Of a stretch of 64,000 nt of DNA, positions 1 through 7,799 are shown one piece after another. The first letter of the stretch is position 1, and every line of letters starts with the position of its first letter. The stretch is from NCBI RefSeq assembly GCF_008843165.1, contig NZ_CP044427.1, forward strand, positions 1,178,001 through 1,242,000, written 5' to 3'. A program made the translations under genes and the position numbers. A model generated the notes under the pieces. That model was not told the DNA's origin and searched no databases. It worked only from the letters and a program-made list of their open reading frames with translations. This DNA is from Ornithinimicrobium pratense (GTDB taxonomy: Bacteria; Actinomycetota; Actinomycetes; Actinomycetales; Dermatophilaceae).

Positions 1-180
1 CCAGGCGCGTATAAGGGTGGGGACGGGGATGTGGTTGGCGTCGGCCACGCTCTGGATCTTGTCCTGCTCTGCGGCACTCAACCGCACCAGGAACACCGTC
101 GAGAGGTCCAGGGGGTCCCTCTGTACTTGATCGGCAGACGCTTCCTCCGAGGTGGACTCGCAGTCCACAGGCCACCACAT
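1..180 (-). CDS. Partial ribbon-helix-helix-like protein (N-terminal 60 residues)
   Basis: An open frame on the minus strand starts at an ATG at 180 and runs off the left edge. After about 25 polar residues it reads STVFLVRLSAAEQDKIQSVA followed by a segment ending PTLIRAW. A short strand (VFLVRLS), a first helix (AAEQDKIQSVAD) and a second helix beginning after a turn (VPTLIRAW) resemble the ribbon-helix-helix fold of CopG/Arc antitoxins and small actinobacterial regulators. The missing C-terminus prevents a firm assignment. No strong ribosome binding site was seen, so the start may lie further in. If it is an antitoxin, its toxin would be outside the window. Confidence 0.45.
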   Translation of the reverse strand, partial: MWWPVDCESTSEEASADQVQRDPLDLSTVFLVRLSAAEQDKIQSVADANHIPVPTLIRAW

Positions 181-210
181 CGATCGACCGCCGGTGACCA
201 GCGGAACCGT

Positions 211-1392
211 TCACGGCCGACGTACGACAGGGCGGATGAAGGCTCCGATCGCGGCGACCGCGGCTGCTGCAATGAAGGCGATGAATGGGCCAGCGCTCGC
301 CGAGAGAGCTCCCATGACGGGAGCACCGGCCGCCTGGCCGAGGGCGATGACGAGAAACGCTAATCCGACCCCGGCTGCGGGGGCCTGCGTGTAGACCTCG
401 GTTCCCCCGATCAGCAGCAGCCCGGTCAACGCGATGTAGGCAGCACCGAAGGCCGCCGACGCGAGCCACGCGACCGCGACGATACCGGGATACGCGGCGA
501 GGAGGCCTGTGGCCAGCCCCATGACGAGCATGGTCGTCACCCAACTGGCCCTGATGCCGAAGCAACGGCTCAGGTCGCCGGCTGCCGCACCGAGCACGCC
601 GAAGGCGCCGAGGAAGACCCACGCGATGGACGAGGCGGATTCACTCATTCCTCCGGTGCTGACGAGTAAGTCACGACCGAAGGTCCACATCGCGGAGCTG
701 GCGGCTCCCATCAGCGCGGCCGCCGTGAGCAGTCGGCCGCTGCCGGTGGGTAGGAGGGGGCGAGGGATGAGGGCATCGGCGGTGGTTGCGCCCGAGCGGT
801 TCACCGGCCCGGAAGGAACAACGAAGGCGGCCCAGAGGGTGGCAAGGGCGCAGATGATCGCGAACAGAACCCAGGCGACCCGCCAGTGCTCGTGGGTAAG
901 GAGTGCGATCGGGCCGGCAACAGCCACACCGATGCCGGTGCCGGCGTTGATCACCGTCTGCGTCCGGTTGCGCATCGGTGCCGGCACAGTGTGGGCAACC
1001 GCGTGGGCCAGGGGCGGCGATGCCACGCCGGTGCTCGATCCGGCGATGAGTACCCCTACCGCGAGCACTCCGGCAGTTGGCGCGGCCGCGACGATGAGCA
1101 CCCCGGCGGTCGCAGTCATTCCCGCTGCGACGGCGACGGCGCGTCCGCCGAACCGTGGGGTGAGGATCGTGGAGGCGATGATCGCAAGGCAGTATGAGAC
1201 GTAAGAGCCGGACGCGATCGCCCCGGCTGTGCCGGCATCCAGCGCGAACTCGGCGCGGAAGACCGGTACGAACAACCCGTAGGCGAACCGGGCCAGTCCG
1301 TAGCAGACCGCGATCAACGACAGCCCGGCGCCCGTCAGCCACAGTGACTGGCGCCGGCTGAGTAGGCCAGCCTCGTCCCCCTCGGCCACCAT
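211..1392 (-). CDS. MFS transporter, probable exporter
   Basis: Major facilitator superfamily membrane protein of about 393 residues. It is hydrophobic throughout, with around 12 predicted membrane segments beginning SLIAVCYGLARFAYGLF and ending before a basic tail. The family exports or imports small molecules using ion gradients; the substrate is unknown. The ATG at 1392 is preferred because GGGAG lies 6-7 nt upstream and a GATAAT hexamer (1406-1411, minus strand) lies before it. An upstream ATG at 1407 would overlap that -10 box. The gene is divergent from a TetR regulator at 1496, the usual layout of a TetR-controlled efflux pump, so drug or metabolite efflux is the likely role (inference). 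Confidence 0.85.
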   Translation of the reverse strand: MVAEGDEAGLLSRRQSLWLTGAGLSLIAVCYGLARFAYGLFVPVFRAEFALDAGTAGAIASGSYVSYCLAIIASTILTPRFGGRAVAVAAGMTATAGVLIVAAAPTAGVLAVGVLIAGSSTGVASPPLAHAVAHTVPAPMRNRTQTVINAGTGIGVAVAGPIALLTHEHWRVAWVLFAIICALATLWAAFVVPSGPVNRSGATTADALIPRPLLPTGSGRLLTAAALMGAASSAMWTFGRDLLVSTGGMSESASSIAWVFLGAFGVLGAAAGDLSRCFGIRASWVTTMLVMGLATGLLAAYPGIVAVAWLASAAFGAAYIALTGLLLIGGTEVYTQAPAAGVGLAFLVIALGQAAGAPVMGALSASAGPFIAFIAAAAVAAIGAFIRPVVRRP

Positions 1393-1421
1393 GCTCTGCT
1401 CCCGCATTATCCGCTCCAATC

Positions 1422-1435
1422 TCACAGATCTGTGA
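1422..1435. promoter_or_regulatory. Perfect 14-bp palindrome, probable TetR operator
   Basis: TCACAGATCTGTGA is its own reverse complement and sits in the gap between the divergent MFS and tetR genes. It overlaps where the -35 boxes of both promoters should be: the MFS -10 is GATAAT (1406-1411, minus strand) and the tetR -10 is TATACT (1453-1458, plus strand). A dimeric TetR bound here would block both genes. Binding is inferred. Confidence 0.6.
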
Positions 1436-1495
1436 ACCCAGAACACGGTACGTATACTGGTCGGTGAAGTCAATGACGCGAGGCGAGGAGTTCAC

Positions 1496-2110
1496 ATGGA
1501 GGCCGAGGACGACTCCGCTGAGGTGCTACAAATGCCGCCGTTGACCGCTGGTGCGCGGCGCCTCGTGGAAGTAGCTTCCGAGCTGTTCTACCGGCATGGC
1601 ATCCATGCGGTCGGTGTCGATACGATCGCTGCGGAGTCGGGCATCACCAAACGCACTCTGTATGACCGGTTCGGGTCGAAAGACCAGCTCGTCGCGGTCT
1701 ACCTCCAGGCCCGTCACCAACGCTGGTGGGAACGGATGGAGCGGCGGGTGGCGCGGGAGTCGGAGTCTCCGGTGCTCGCCCTTTTCGATTCGTACGCCCA
1801 AGATTCCGAGTCATCGGATCGGGGCTGCGCGTTCATCAACGCTGCGGCGGAGTTGCCCGCCGATCATCCCGCCTACCGGGTCGTGCGCGCCCACAAACGA
1901 GCCGTGCTCGACCGCCTGGTCGAGCTGCTCGGCCCAGGTTCTGCCTCTCACCAGGAGTCTGTCGCCGTCGCTCAGGAGATCTACCTGCTGCTCGAAGGAG
2001 CCATCGCCCATCGCGGCATCGACGGCGATGACCAGCTCCTCAGGCGCGCACGTGAGATCGCGGTGTGGCGGCTCCACGATCGCAGCCTGAACGCGACCGC
2101 TCACAGATGA
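1496..2110 (+). CDS. TetR/AcrR family transcriptional regulator
   Basis: A 204-residue repressor-type protein. Residues about 16-65 form the TetR N-terminal helix-turn-helix (AARRLVEVASELF-like helix, then VDTIAAESGITKRTLYDRF), and the rest is the variable ligand-binding and dimerisation domain. The ATG at 1496 follows GAGGAG at 1485-1490 with 5 nt spacing. It is divergent from the MFS gene and shares a palindromic operator with it, so it probably represses the transporter and itself until an inducer binds. The ligand cannot be read from sequence. Confidence 0.9.
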   Translation: MEAEDDSAEVLQMPPLTAGARRLVEVASELFYRHGIHAVGVDTIAAESGITKRTLYDRFGSKDQLVAVYLQARHQRWWERMERRVARESESPVLALFDSYAQDSESSDRGCAFINAAAELPADHPAYRVVRAHKRAVLDRLVELLGPGSASHQESVAVAQEIYLLLEGAIAHRGIDGDDQLLRRAREIAVWRLHDRSLNATAHR

Positions 2111-2207
2111 CTTTTGCCATCGTCTGAGACGTGCCGAAGAGCCAGCCTCCGCCTGAGCCTGCCGAGGGTTCTGAACAGAGCTCGTGACGATTCGTACCGG
2201 GACAGTC

Positions 2208-2792
2208 TCACTGCTGCATCCTGGGATCCTGCGTAGGGTCGTCATACATGGGCGGGCAGCCGTCTCCGAGGGCTTCTGGGCGCAGCTCGTAGTGCCAGGG
2301 TTCGTTCCGATAGATCTGGCAGAGGCCGTACCCGGCGCCATGTTCGGACAGCCACTCCGCGGCCGTCCAGGGCCCGATATCGACCGCATCCCCCGACACG
2401 TGGGCAGACGTCCCCGGAGTCGCAACCCACCGAGCTGCCTCCTCCGCGGACCCGTACTCCAAGATGGCCTCCCGAAGGAGCTGTTCCTGGTACTCAGCCG
2501 AGCGCCAGCCACTGTTGACCTGCAGCTGTACCCCCTCACCGGCGGCATCCTGCGCAGCCTGGCGCAGGGCACTGAGCAGAGCGGGGTCGAGCTTGGCCAC
2601 GGCCGGATCCTCGTCAGCGAACATCGCCGGACCGTCAACGCTGATGGTGATGAGATCCTCACTGGTCGCCCGGACGGAGCCAATGTCAGATGTGGTGACT
2701 CCGACCAGCGCAGCGCCGACGACGGCGAGGACGGCGACGATGGCTGGGCGGGTGCGGCGGGCTCGGGATCGTGCCGGTCTGCGGTAGGACAT
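2208..2792 (-). CDS. vanY: VanY-like D-alanyl-D-alanine carboxypeptidase (peptidase M15)
   Basis: A 194-residue protein with a basic N-terminus and one hydrophobic segment (AIVAVLAVVGAALVGV), so it is membrane-anchored or secreted. The M15B zinc peptidase signatures are present: SGWRS, then SAHVSGDAVD with the zinc ligands His and Asp, then EPWHYE carrying the third zinc ligand and catalytic Glu. Such enzymes trim the terminal D-Ala from peptidoglycan stem peptides and, in van clusters, lower vancomycin binding. The frame is open far upstream, but MSYRRP at 2792 is the sensible start because a signal-anchor follows it directly. It is divergent from a VanR/VanS-like pair, which probably controls it. 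No vanHAX ligase genes are in the window. Confidence 0.85.
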   Translation of the reverse strand: MSYRRPARSRARRTRPAIVAVLAVVGAALVGVTTSDIGSVRATSEDLITISVDGPAMFADEDPAVAKLDPALLSALRQAAQDAAGEGVQLQVNSGWRSAEYQEQLLREAILEYGSAEEAARWVATPGTSAHVSGDAVDIGPWTAAEWLSEHGAGYGLCQIYRNEPWHYELRPEALGDGCPPMYDDPTQDPRMQQ

Positions 2793-2845
2793 GCCACCAG
2801 CCAAGGCAATGGGGTGTTGCCGGGGCGTATGCGCTTTTCGATACG

Positions 2846-2872
2846 TTGACGATAGATCCGTACTCGTAACAT
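2846..2872 (+). promoter_or_regulatory. Possible promoter of the VanR/VanS-like genes
   Basis: TTGACG (2846-2851) and TAACAT (2867-2872) are separated by 15 bp in the gap between vanY and the response regulator, with the ATG 10 nt after the second box. The spacing is short for a standard promoter, so this is tentative. Confidence 0.3.
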
Positions 2873-2882
2873 CGAGAGTCTG

Positions 2883-3578
2883 ATGCGCGTGCTGATCGTC
2901 GAGGACGAGCCCTACCTGGCCGAAGCCATCCGCGATGGCCTGCGTCTGGAAGCGATCGCAGCCGACATCGCCGGCGACGGTGACACCGCTCTGGAGCTGC
3001 TGGGCATCAACGCCTACGACATCGCCGTCCTCGACCGCGACATCCCCGGACCCTCCGGTGACGAGGTCGCCAAGCGCATCGTCGCCTCCGGCGGTGGTAT
3101 GCCGATTCTCATGCTCACCGCGGCCGACCGGCTCGATGACCTGGCCTCCGGGTTCGGGGTCGGAGCCGACGACTACCTCACCAAGCCGTTCGAGCTCCGC
3201 GAACTCGTGCTCCGGCTTAGAGCGCTCGACCGCAGACGCGCCCACATGCGCCCGCCCGTCCGGGAGATCGCAGGTCTGCGGCTCGACCCGTTCCGCCGCG
3301 AGGTCCACCGGGACGGTCGCTACGTCGCGCTGACCCGCAAGCAGTTCGCGGTGCTCGAGGTGCTCGTCGCTGCCGAAGGCGGTGTGGTGAGCGCCGAGCA
3401 ACTTCTGGAGCGGGCGTGGGACGAGAATGCCGACCCGTTCACCAACGCCGTGCGCATCACTGTGTCCGCCCTGCGAAAACGCCTCGGAGAACCGTGGGTC
3501 ATCACAACCGTGCCAGGAGTCGGCTACCGCATCGATAGTCGACCGGACACGGTCCATGAAGGCGAAGACCGTGCCTAG
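2883..3578 (+). CDS. vanR: OmpR/VanR-type response regulator
   Basis: A 231-residue two-component response regulator. The receiver domain (about 1-120) has the acidic pair VEDEP, phospho-acceptor Asp in VLDRDIPG, Thr/Ser in LMLTAAD and Lys in LTKPFE. The C-terminal winged helix (about 130-222) reads LDPFRREVHRDGRYVALTRK and ends with VRGVGY-like VPGVGYRID, as in OmpR/PhoB regulators. The gene overlaps the sensor kinase by 23 nt, indicating translational coupling. It lies opposite vanY, so cell-wall stress control of D,D-carboxypeptidase is the likely role. VanR identity is inferred from this context. Confidence 0.88.
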   Translation: MRVLIVEDEPYLAEAIRDGLRLEAIAADIAGDGDTALELLGINAYDIAVLDRDIPGPSGDEVAKRIVASGGGMPILMLTAADRLDDLASGFGVGADDYLTKPFELRELVLRLRALDRRRAHMRPPVREIAGLRLDPFRREVHRDGRYVALTRKQFAVLEVLVAAEGGVVSAEQLLERAWDENADPFTNAVRITVSALRKRLGEPWVITTVPGVGYRIDSRPDTVHEGEDRA

Positions 3579-4713
3579 GGCGCCCAGGTTGAGCGCCCGC
3601 CTCAAGTTCGCCCTCAGCTACGCCGGGGTCATCATGCTCGCGAGTACCTTGCTGCTCGCGGTGGTGTGGGTGTTCCTGCTGCGGTACGTACCGGAGGTAA
3701 CCCACGTTTCCGTCCGTTCCCCCGGAACGTTCGTGCCCAACCAGTCCGACCTCGTGCGCGCCTTCACTCCGCCGACAGCCGCGGCCCTGACCTTCCTCCT
3801 GGTATTCGGTCTCGTGGGAGGGTGGGTCCTCGCCGGCCGCATGCTTGCCCCGCTGACCCGGATCACGCACGCGACGCGCTTGGCGGCGACCGGATCTCTC
3901 TCGCACCGGATCCGGCTACAAGGCCGACAAGACGAGTTCCGGGAGCTCGCCGACGCCTTCGACGCCATGCTGGCGCGGCTCCAGGCACACGTGGCCGAAC
4001 AGCAGAGGTTCGCCGCCAACGCCTCCCACGAGCTGCGCACTCCGCTCGCGATCTCGCAGACGATGCTCGACGTGGCTGCCCACGACCCGAGCCCGGACAC
4101 CAAGCAGCTCATCGAGCGCCTCCAGGCGGTCAACAGCCGAGCCATCAACCTGACGGAGGCGCTGTTGCTGCTCAGCCGCGCCGGCCAGGGGTCATTCAGC
4201 CGCGAACCCGTCGACCTGTCCCTGGCCGCGGAGGAGGCCACCGAGACACTCCTGCCCGTCGCAGAGCAACGCGGCGTCACGATCGAGACATCGGGCGACA
4301 TCGCGTTGGCGATGGGGTCACCGGCGCTCCTCCTCCAGCTGACCATCAACCTCCTGCACAACGCGGTGGTGCACAACCTGCCGGAACACGGCACGGTGTG
4401 GGTCACGAGCAGTCACGACTCCGAGAGAGTCTCACTCACTGTCGAGAACACCGGCGAGAAGCTCTCCGCTGAGGTGGCCGCGACGTTCGTCGAGCCGTTT
4501 CAGCGCGGTAGCGAACGCATCCGCACCGACCACGCAGGCGTCGGCCTCGGCCTGGCAATCGTCACGAGCATCACCGAGGCACACGAGGGAAGCCTGACCC
4601 TGGCACCCCGGGCCGCCGGGGGCATCTGTGTCACTGTGCAGCTGCCTGCCGCACCGGCAGGCACCTCGTCCGAGAAGGAAGGGGACGGCTCGCCCACTCG
4701 GCGCCACTCGTGA
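3556..4713 (+). CDS. vanS: VanS-like sensor histidine kinase
   Basis: A 385-residue membrane sensor kinase. There is one membrane segment near residues 15-38, a short external loop (about 40 residues), a second membrane segment near 75-98, then HAMP (RMLAPLTRITHATRLA), the phosphoacceptor helix with NASHELRTPLA, and an ATPase domain with the N box (LTINLLHNAVVHN) and G boxes (DHAGVGLGLAIV). The ATG at 3556 lies inside the regulator gene, and a GTG at 3571 is an alternative. Its partner is the response regulator just upstream. The short external loop is in the size range of VanS-type sensors, but the signal is unknown. Confidence 0.87.
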   Translation: MKAKTVPRAPRLSARLKFALSYAGVIMLASTLLLAVVWVFLLRYVPEVTHVSVRSPGTFVPNQSDLVRAFTPPTAAALTFLLVFGLVGGWVLAGRMLAPLTRITHATRLAATGSLSHRIRLQGRQDEFRELADAFDAMLARLQAHVAEQQRFAANASHELRTPLAISQTMLDVAAHDPSPDTKQLIERLQAVNSRAINLTEALLLLSRAGQGSFSREPVDLSLAAEEATETLLPVAEQRGVTIETSGDIALAMGSPALLLQLTINLLHNAVVHNLPEHGTVWVTSSHDSERVSLTVENTGEKLSAEVAATFVEPFQRGSERIRTDHAGVGLGLAIVTSITEAHEGSLTLAPRAAGGICVTVQLPAAPAGTSSEKEGDGSPTRRHS

Positions 4714-4782
4714 CCCAGCTCACCGGCCCGTTCCGCGCCGTCCCCGCGGGGGTGGAGTGTCCGGGCTGGGGATACCGCCGAG

Positions 4783-4810
4783 CGAGCCTCCCGGGGGGAC
4801 GGAGGCCTCG
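4783..4810 (+). terminator. Weak hairpin after the sensor kinase
   Basis: CGAGCCTCC (4783-4791) pairs with GGAGGCCTCG (4801-4810), with one bulged base and a 9-nt loop, followed by TGAAAC. No T tract is present. It could terminate the kinase transcript. Confidence 0.35.
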
Positions 4811-4899
4811 TGAAACGCTAAGGTCGTGCTGACACGCTTAAGGCAGGGGAGCGCGACGACGACGCTCAACACCTCCGGGCACTTGAGGCCCGACGCGGA

Positions 4900-4951
4900 C
4901 GAGTCCGCACGGGCAGCCGTGGTGGCTGTGATCGTGTCCCGTGCGGACTCG
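4900..4951. terminator. Perfect 14-bp inverted repeat between convergent kinase and glnA
   Basis: CGAGTCCGCACGGG (4900-4913) is the exact reverse complement of 4938-4951. The 24-nt loop contains a second perfect 5-bp stem (CAGCC 4914-4918 with GGCTG 4923-4927). It lies 45 bp past the glnA stop, with no gene between it and the kinase. It most likely acts as a bidirectional terminator, but there is no U tract. Confidence 0.5.
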
Positions 4952-4995
4952 TTGCGCTCTGTGGGGTCTGACAGGTCGCTGACCTGCGGCGTTGC

Positions 4996-6420
4996 TCAGA
5001 TGTCGAAGTACATCTCGAACTCGTGCGGGTGCGGCCGCAGGCGGAGCGGGTCGACCTCGTTGGCGCGCTTGTAGTCGACCCACGTGCCGAGCAGGTCCTC
5101 GGTGAAGACCTCGCCCTCGGTGAGGTAGTCGTAGTCCGCCTCGAGGGCGTCCAGGACCGCCGGCAGCGACGTCGGCAGCTGCTCGATGTCCTGCAGCTCC
5201 TCCGGGGGCAGCTCGTAGAGGTCCTTGTCCACCGGCTCCGGCGGCTCGATCCGGTTGCGGATCCCGTCCAGGCCGGCCATGAGCTGGGCGGAGAAGGCCA
5301 GGTAGGGGTTGGCTGAGGGGTCGGGCACGCGGTACTCGATCCGCTTGGCCTTCGGGCTGCTGCCGGTGATCGGGATGCGCACGCAGGCAGAGCGGTTGCG
5401 GGCGGAGTAGACCAGGTTGATCGGCGCCTCATACCCCGGCACCAGGCGGTGGTAGGAGTTCATCGAGGGGTTGGTGAAGGCCAGCAGCGAGGGTCCGTGC
5501 CGGAGCAGGCCGCCGATGTACCACCGCGCGATGTCGGAGAGCCCGCCGTATCCGTTCTCGTCGTAGAAGAGCGGCTCGCCGTCCTTCCACAGGCTCTGGT
5601 GGGTGTGCATGCCGGAGCCGTTGTCCCCGAAGAGCGGCTTGGGCATGAAGGTCGCGGTCTTGCCGGCGGCCCAGGCGGAGTTCTTGACGACGTACTTGAA
5701 CTTCATCAGGTCATCACCCGAGTGCAGAAGGGTGTTGAACCGGTAGTTGATCTCCTGCTGCCCGGCCGTGCCGACCTCGTGGTGGGACCGCTCCACGTCC
5801 AGGCCCACGCTGGCCAGCTCGATGCACATGCGGTCGCGGATGTCGGCGAAATGGTCGACCGGTGGCACCGGGAAGTAGCCACCCTTGAACCGGGTCTTGT
5901 AACCGCGGTTGCCACCCTCCTCCGCCCGGCCCGTGTTCCACGCGGCCTCGATGGAGTCGATGTAGTAGTAGCTGCCCTGGGGCTCGGAGGCGAAACGGAT
6001 GTCGTCGAAGACGTAGAACTCGGCCTCGGCGCCGAAGTAGGCGGTGTCCGCGATGCCGCTGGAGGCGAGGTACTTCTCCGCCTTGCGGGCGATCTGCCGC
6101 GGGTCACGCTCGTAGGGCTCATCGGTGAAGGGGTCCACGATCGAGAAGTTCATGATCAGGGTCTTCTCGACCCGGAACGGGTCCAGGTAGGCGGTCTGCG
6201 GGTCCGGGATCAGCTTCATGTCCGACTCATGGATGGACTTGAAGCCACGGATGGAGGAGCCGTCGAACATCTGCCCGGTGGTGAAGGACTCTTCGTCGAA
6301 GGTCGCGGCGGGCACGTTGAAGTGCTGCATGACGCCCGGTAGGTCGCAGAACCGGATGTCGATGAACTTGACGTCCTCGTCCTTGATAAAGGCGAGGACC
6401 TCCTCGGCGTTACTGAACAT
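4996..6420 (-). CDS. glnA: Type I glutamine synthetase
   Basis: A 474-residue enzyme that makes glutamine from glutamate, ammonia and ATP as a cytoplasmic dodecamer. Visible signatures include the N-terminal beta-grasp segment, FDGSSIRGF, the ATP-site region [18 protein letters not shown], and NRSACVRIP. The tyrosine in [10 protein letters not shown] near residue 400 is the adenylylation site, so the enzyme is of the GlnE-regulated GSI-beta type. The ATG at 6420 has GGAGGAAG just upstream. A GlnR-type box about 91 bp upstream suggests nitrogen control. It corresponds to M. tuberculosis glnA1 (Rv2220) in a matching neighbourhood. Confidence 0.97.
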   Translation of the reverse strand: MFSNAEEVLAFIKDEDVKFIDIRFCDLPGVMQHFNVPAATFDEESFTTGQMFDGSSIRGFKSIHESDMKLIPDPQTAYLDPFRVEKTLIMNFSIVDPFTDEPYERDPRQIARKAEKYLASSGIADTAYFGAEAEFYVFDDIRFASEPQGSYYYIDSIEAAWNTGRAEEGGNRGYKTRFKGGYFPVPPVDHFADIRDRMCIELASVGLDVERSHHEVGTAGQQEINYRFNTLLHSGDDLMKFKYVVKNSAWAAGKTATFMPKPLFGDNGSGMHTHQSLWKDGEPLFYDENGYGGLSDIARWYIGGLLRHGPSLLAFTNPSMNSYHRLVPGYEAPINLVYSARNRSACVRIPITGSSPKAKRIEYRVPDPSANPYLAFSAQLMAGLDGIRNRIEPPEPVDKDLYELPPEELQDIEQLPTSLPAVLDALEADYDYLTEGEVFTEDLLGTWVDYKRANEVDPLRLRPHPHEFEMYFDI

Positions 6421-6510
6421 TCTTCCTCCTGGTCGCGGACCGCCCGCTGGTCGGGTTCATGCTTCGACATCGACACTAGAGGGTGCGGATTTCTCGTGCG
6501 TCACTCGGGT

Positions 6511-6526
6511 GTTACGTGCGTGTTAC
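6511..6526. promoter_or_regulatory. Probable GlnR binding site upstream of glnA
   Basis: GTTAC-N6-GTTAC on the plus strand, which reads GTAAC-N6-GTAAC towards glnA. This matches the known actinobacterial GlnR pattern gTnAC-n6-GaAAC except at one position. It lies between the divergent glnA and RDD genes. Confidence 0.6.
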
Positions 6527-6544
6527 GCCCCGGACACCGCGCAC

Positions 6545-6550
6545 TAGGCT
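6545..6550 (+). promoter_or_regulatory. -10 box of a leaderless RDD transcript
   Basis: TAGGCT lies 8 nt before the GTG at 6559 and no ribosome binding site is visible, so transcription probably begins at the start codon. Confidence 0.5.
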
Positions 6551-6558
6551 GGTCCACC

Positions 6559-6987
6559 GTGGACGCACTGGAGAGCTACCGTGGGGAAGCGCTGGGCCTG
6601 CCTCGCGAGGGCGTGGGCGCGGCCGGCTCGTTCCTGCGCCGGCTGGTCGCCCTGGTCGTGGACTGGTCGCTGTGTCAGGTCATCGCCACCGGGCTGCTCG
6701 GTATGCAGTGGGGCCAGGTCAGCGGGACCCAGGCTTTCCTGCCGCTCGGCCTCTTCTTCGTGCTCAACCTGGTCCTGGTGACCACCCTTGGCACGACGAT
6801 CGGGCACCGGTTGGTGGGGATCCGTGTGGTGTCCCTCGACGGCGACGGCTACCAGGCGCCGCCCCCGGGTCGCTCGATCGTCCGCGCCGCGCTGCTCTGC
6901 CTGTTCGTGCCTGCGGTGATCATGGACGTCGACGGCCGCGGTCTGCACGACAAGGCCGCCCGCACGGTGGTCGTCAAGGCCCGCTGA
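6559..6987 (+). CDS. RDD family membrane protein
   Basis: A 142-residue membrane protein. It begins VDALESYRGEALGLP and then has the RDD core: FLRRLVALVVDWSLCQVI (the R...D of the name), a second membrane segment (LPLGLFFVLNLVLV), TTLGTTIGHRLVGIRVV, and a final HDKAARTVVVK segment typical of the family. RDD proteins have three membrane segments and unclear function; some affect ion exchange. The GTG at 6559 is chosen over the upstream in-frame ATG because TAGGCT sits 8 nt before it. Position beside glnA matches Rv2219A in M. tuberculosis. Confidence 0.85.
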   Translation: MDALESYRGEALGLPREGVGAAGSFLRRLVALVVDWSLCQVIATGLLGMQWGQVSGTQAFLPLGLFFVLNLVLVTTLGTTIGHRLVGIRVVSLDGDGYQAPPPGRSIVRAALLCLFVPAVIMDVDGRGLHDKAARTVVVKAR

Positions 6988-7014
6988 GCGACTCAAGCGT
7001 GCCCACCACGAGGG

Positions 7015-7794
7015 CTACTTGCCGCGCAGCGCGCGCCGGCTCGCCCGTGGCGGGCGCATCGGGTCCATGCCGGCCGGCACCGGAGGCCGGTTGCGGCCGA
7101 CCAGCGCCTTGAGCCGCTGCTGGACGGCCAGGGCCTCGTCGTTGCTGATCTGGCGGGGCAGTTTCTTGACCGTCTTGATGACCTTGGCCAGCGGCACCTG
7201 GCCCTCGCCCTGGCCGACGACGATGGTGTGCACCGGCACCTCTTCGCCGACGACCCGGGTGACCTTACGGGTCTCGGCGACGGTCAGCCGCTTGGCGGCA
7301 CCGGCCGGCCCTTCGGCGATGAGCACGACGCCCGGTTTGCCGACGGCACGGAAGACCATGGCCGCGTTGTGCAGGTCGCGCATGCCGCGGACCTGGCCAC
7401 CGGCCTCGGCGGCGACCGGCTCCTGGTCGTAGAACCAGCCGCGGCGCAGCTGCTGCAGCACCGCCGAGGCCGCGCCTGGCTTGCCCTCGATCTGGGCAAA
7501 CGCGGCCCGTTCGGCCCGGCGGCCCAGGACGATCATGGCGGCCAGAAGGGCCAGCGGCACCGCGAGGATCATGAGGTAGACAACCTGATCCAGCCAGAGG
7601 CCGATGAGCAGACCGACCACGAGCACCGCCAGCGCGGCCAGCAGGATCCACCAGACCGAGGCCGGGTCGGCCTTGCGGGTCATGGTGAAAACCTGGCGGA
7701 ACTGCTTGAACCAGCCGGGCTTCTTCGGGTCCTTGGGCTTCTTCTTACGGCCGAAGAGGCCCTTCTTCGGCTCGGCCTGGGCGGGGGTCGACAT
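7015..7794 (-). CDS. DUF4191 domain membrane protein
   Basis: A 259-residue protein of unknown function, matching the family of M. tuberculosis Rv2219, which also neighbours lipA. It has a lysine-rich N-terminus (KKGLFGRKKKPKDPKK), two adjacent membrane segments near residues 48-90, and a soluble C-terminal domain containing GWFYDQEPVAAEAGGQVRG and a basic, Arg-rich tail. It follows lipA, and a TATCCT hexamer inside the end of lipA lies 7 nt before its ATG, so it can be transcribed separately as a leaderless message. The constant linkage to lipoate genes suggests a related role, but none is known. Confidence 0.85.
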   Translation of the reverse strand: MSTPAQAEPKKGLFGRKKKPKDPKKPGWFKQFRQVFTMTRKADPASVWWILLAALAVLVVGLLIGLWLDQVVYLMILAVPLALLAAMIVLGRRAERAAFAQIEGKPGAASAVLQQLRRGWFYDQEPVAAEAGGQVRGMRDLHNAAMVFRAVGKPGVVLIAEGPAGAAKRLTVAETRKVTRVVGEEVPVHTIVVGQGEGQVPLAKVIKTVKKLPRQISNDEALAVQQRLKALVGRNRPPVPAGMDPMRPPRASRRALRGK

Positions 7795-7799
7795 AGGGA

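Noticed and set aside
2793..3605. Upstream extension of vanY
   Set aside because: It would run opposite the response regulator; a signal-anchor begins right after the ATG at 2792.
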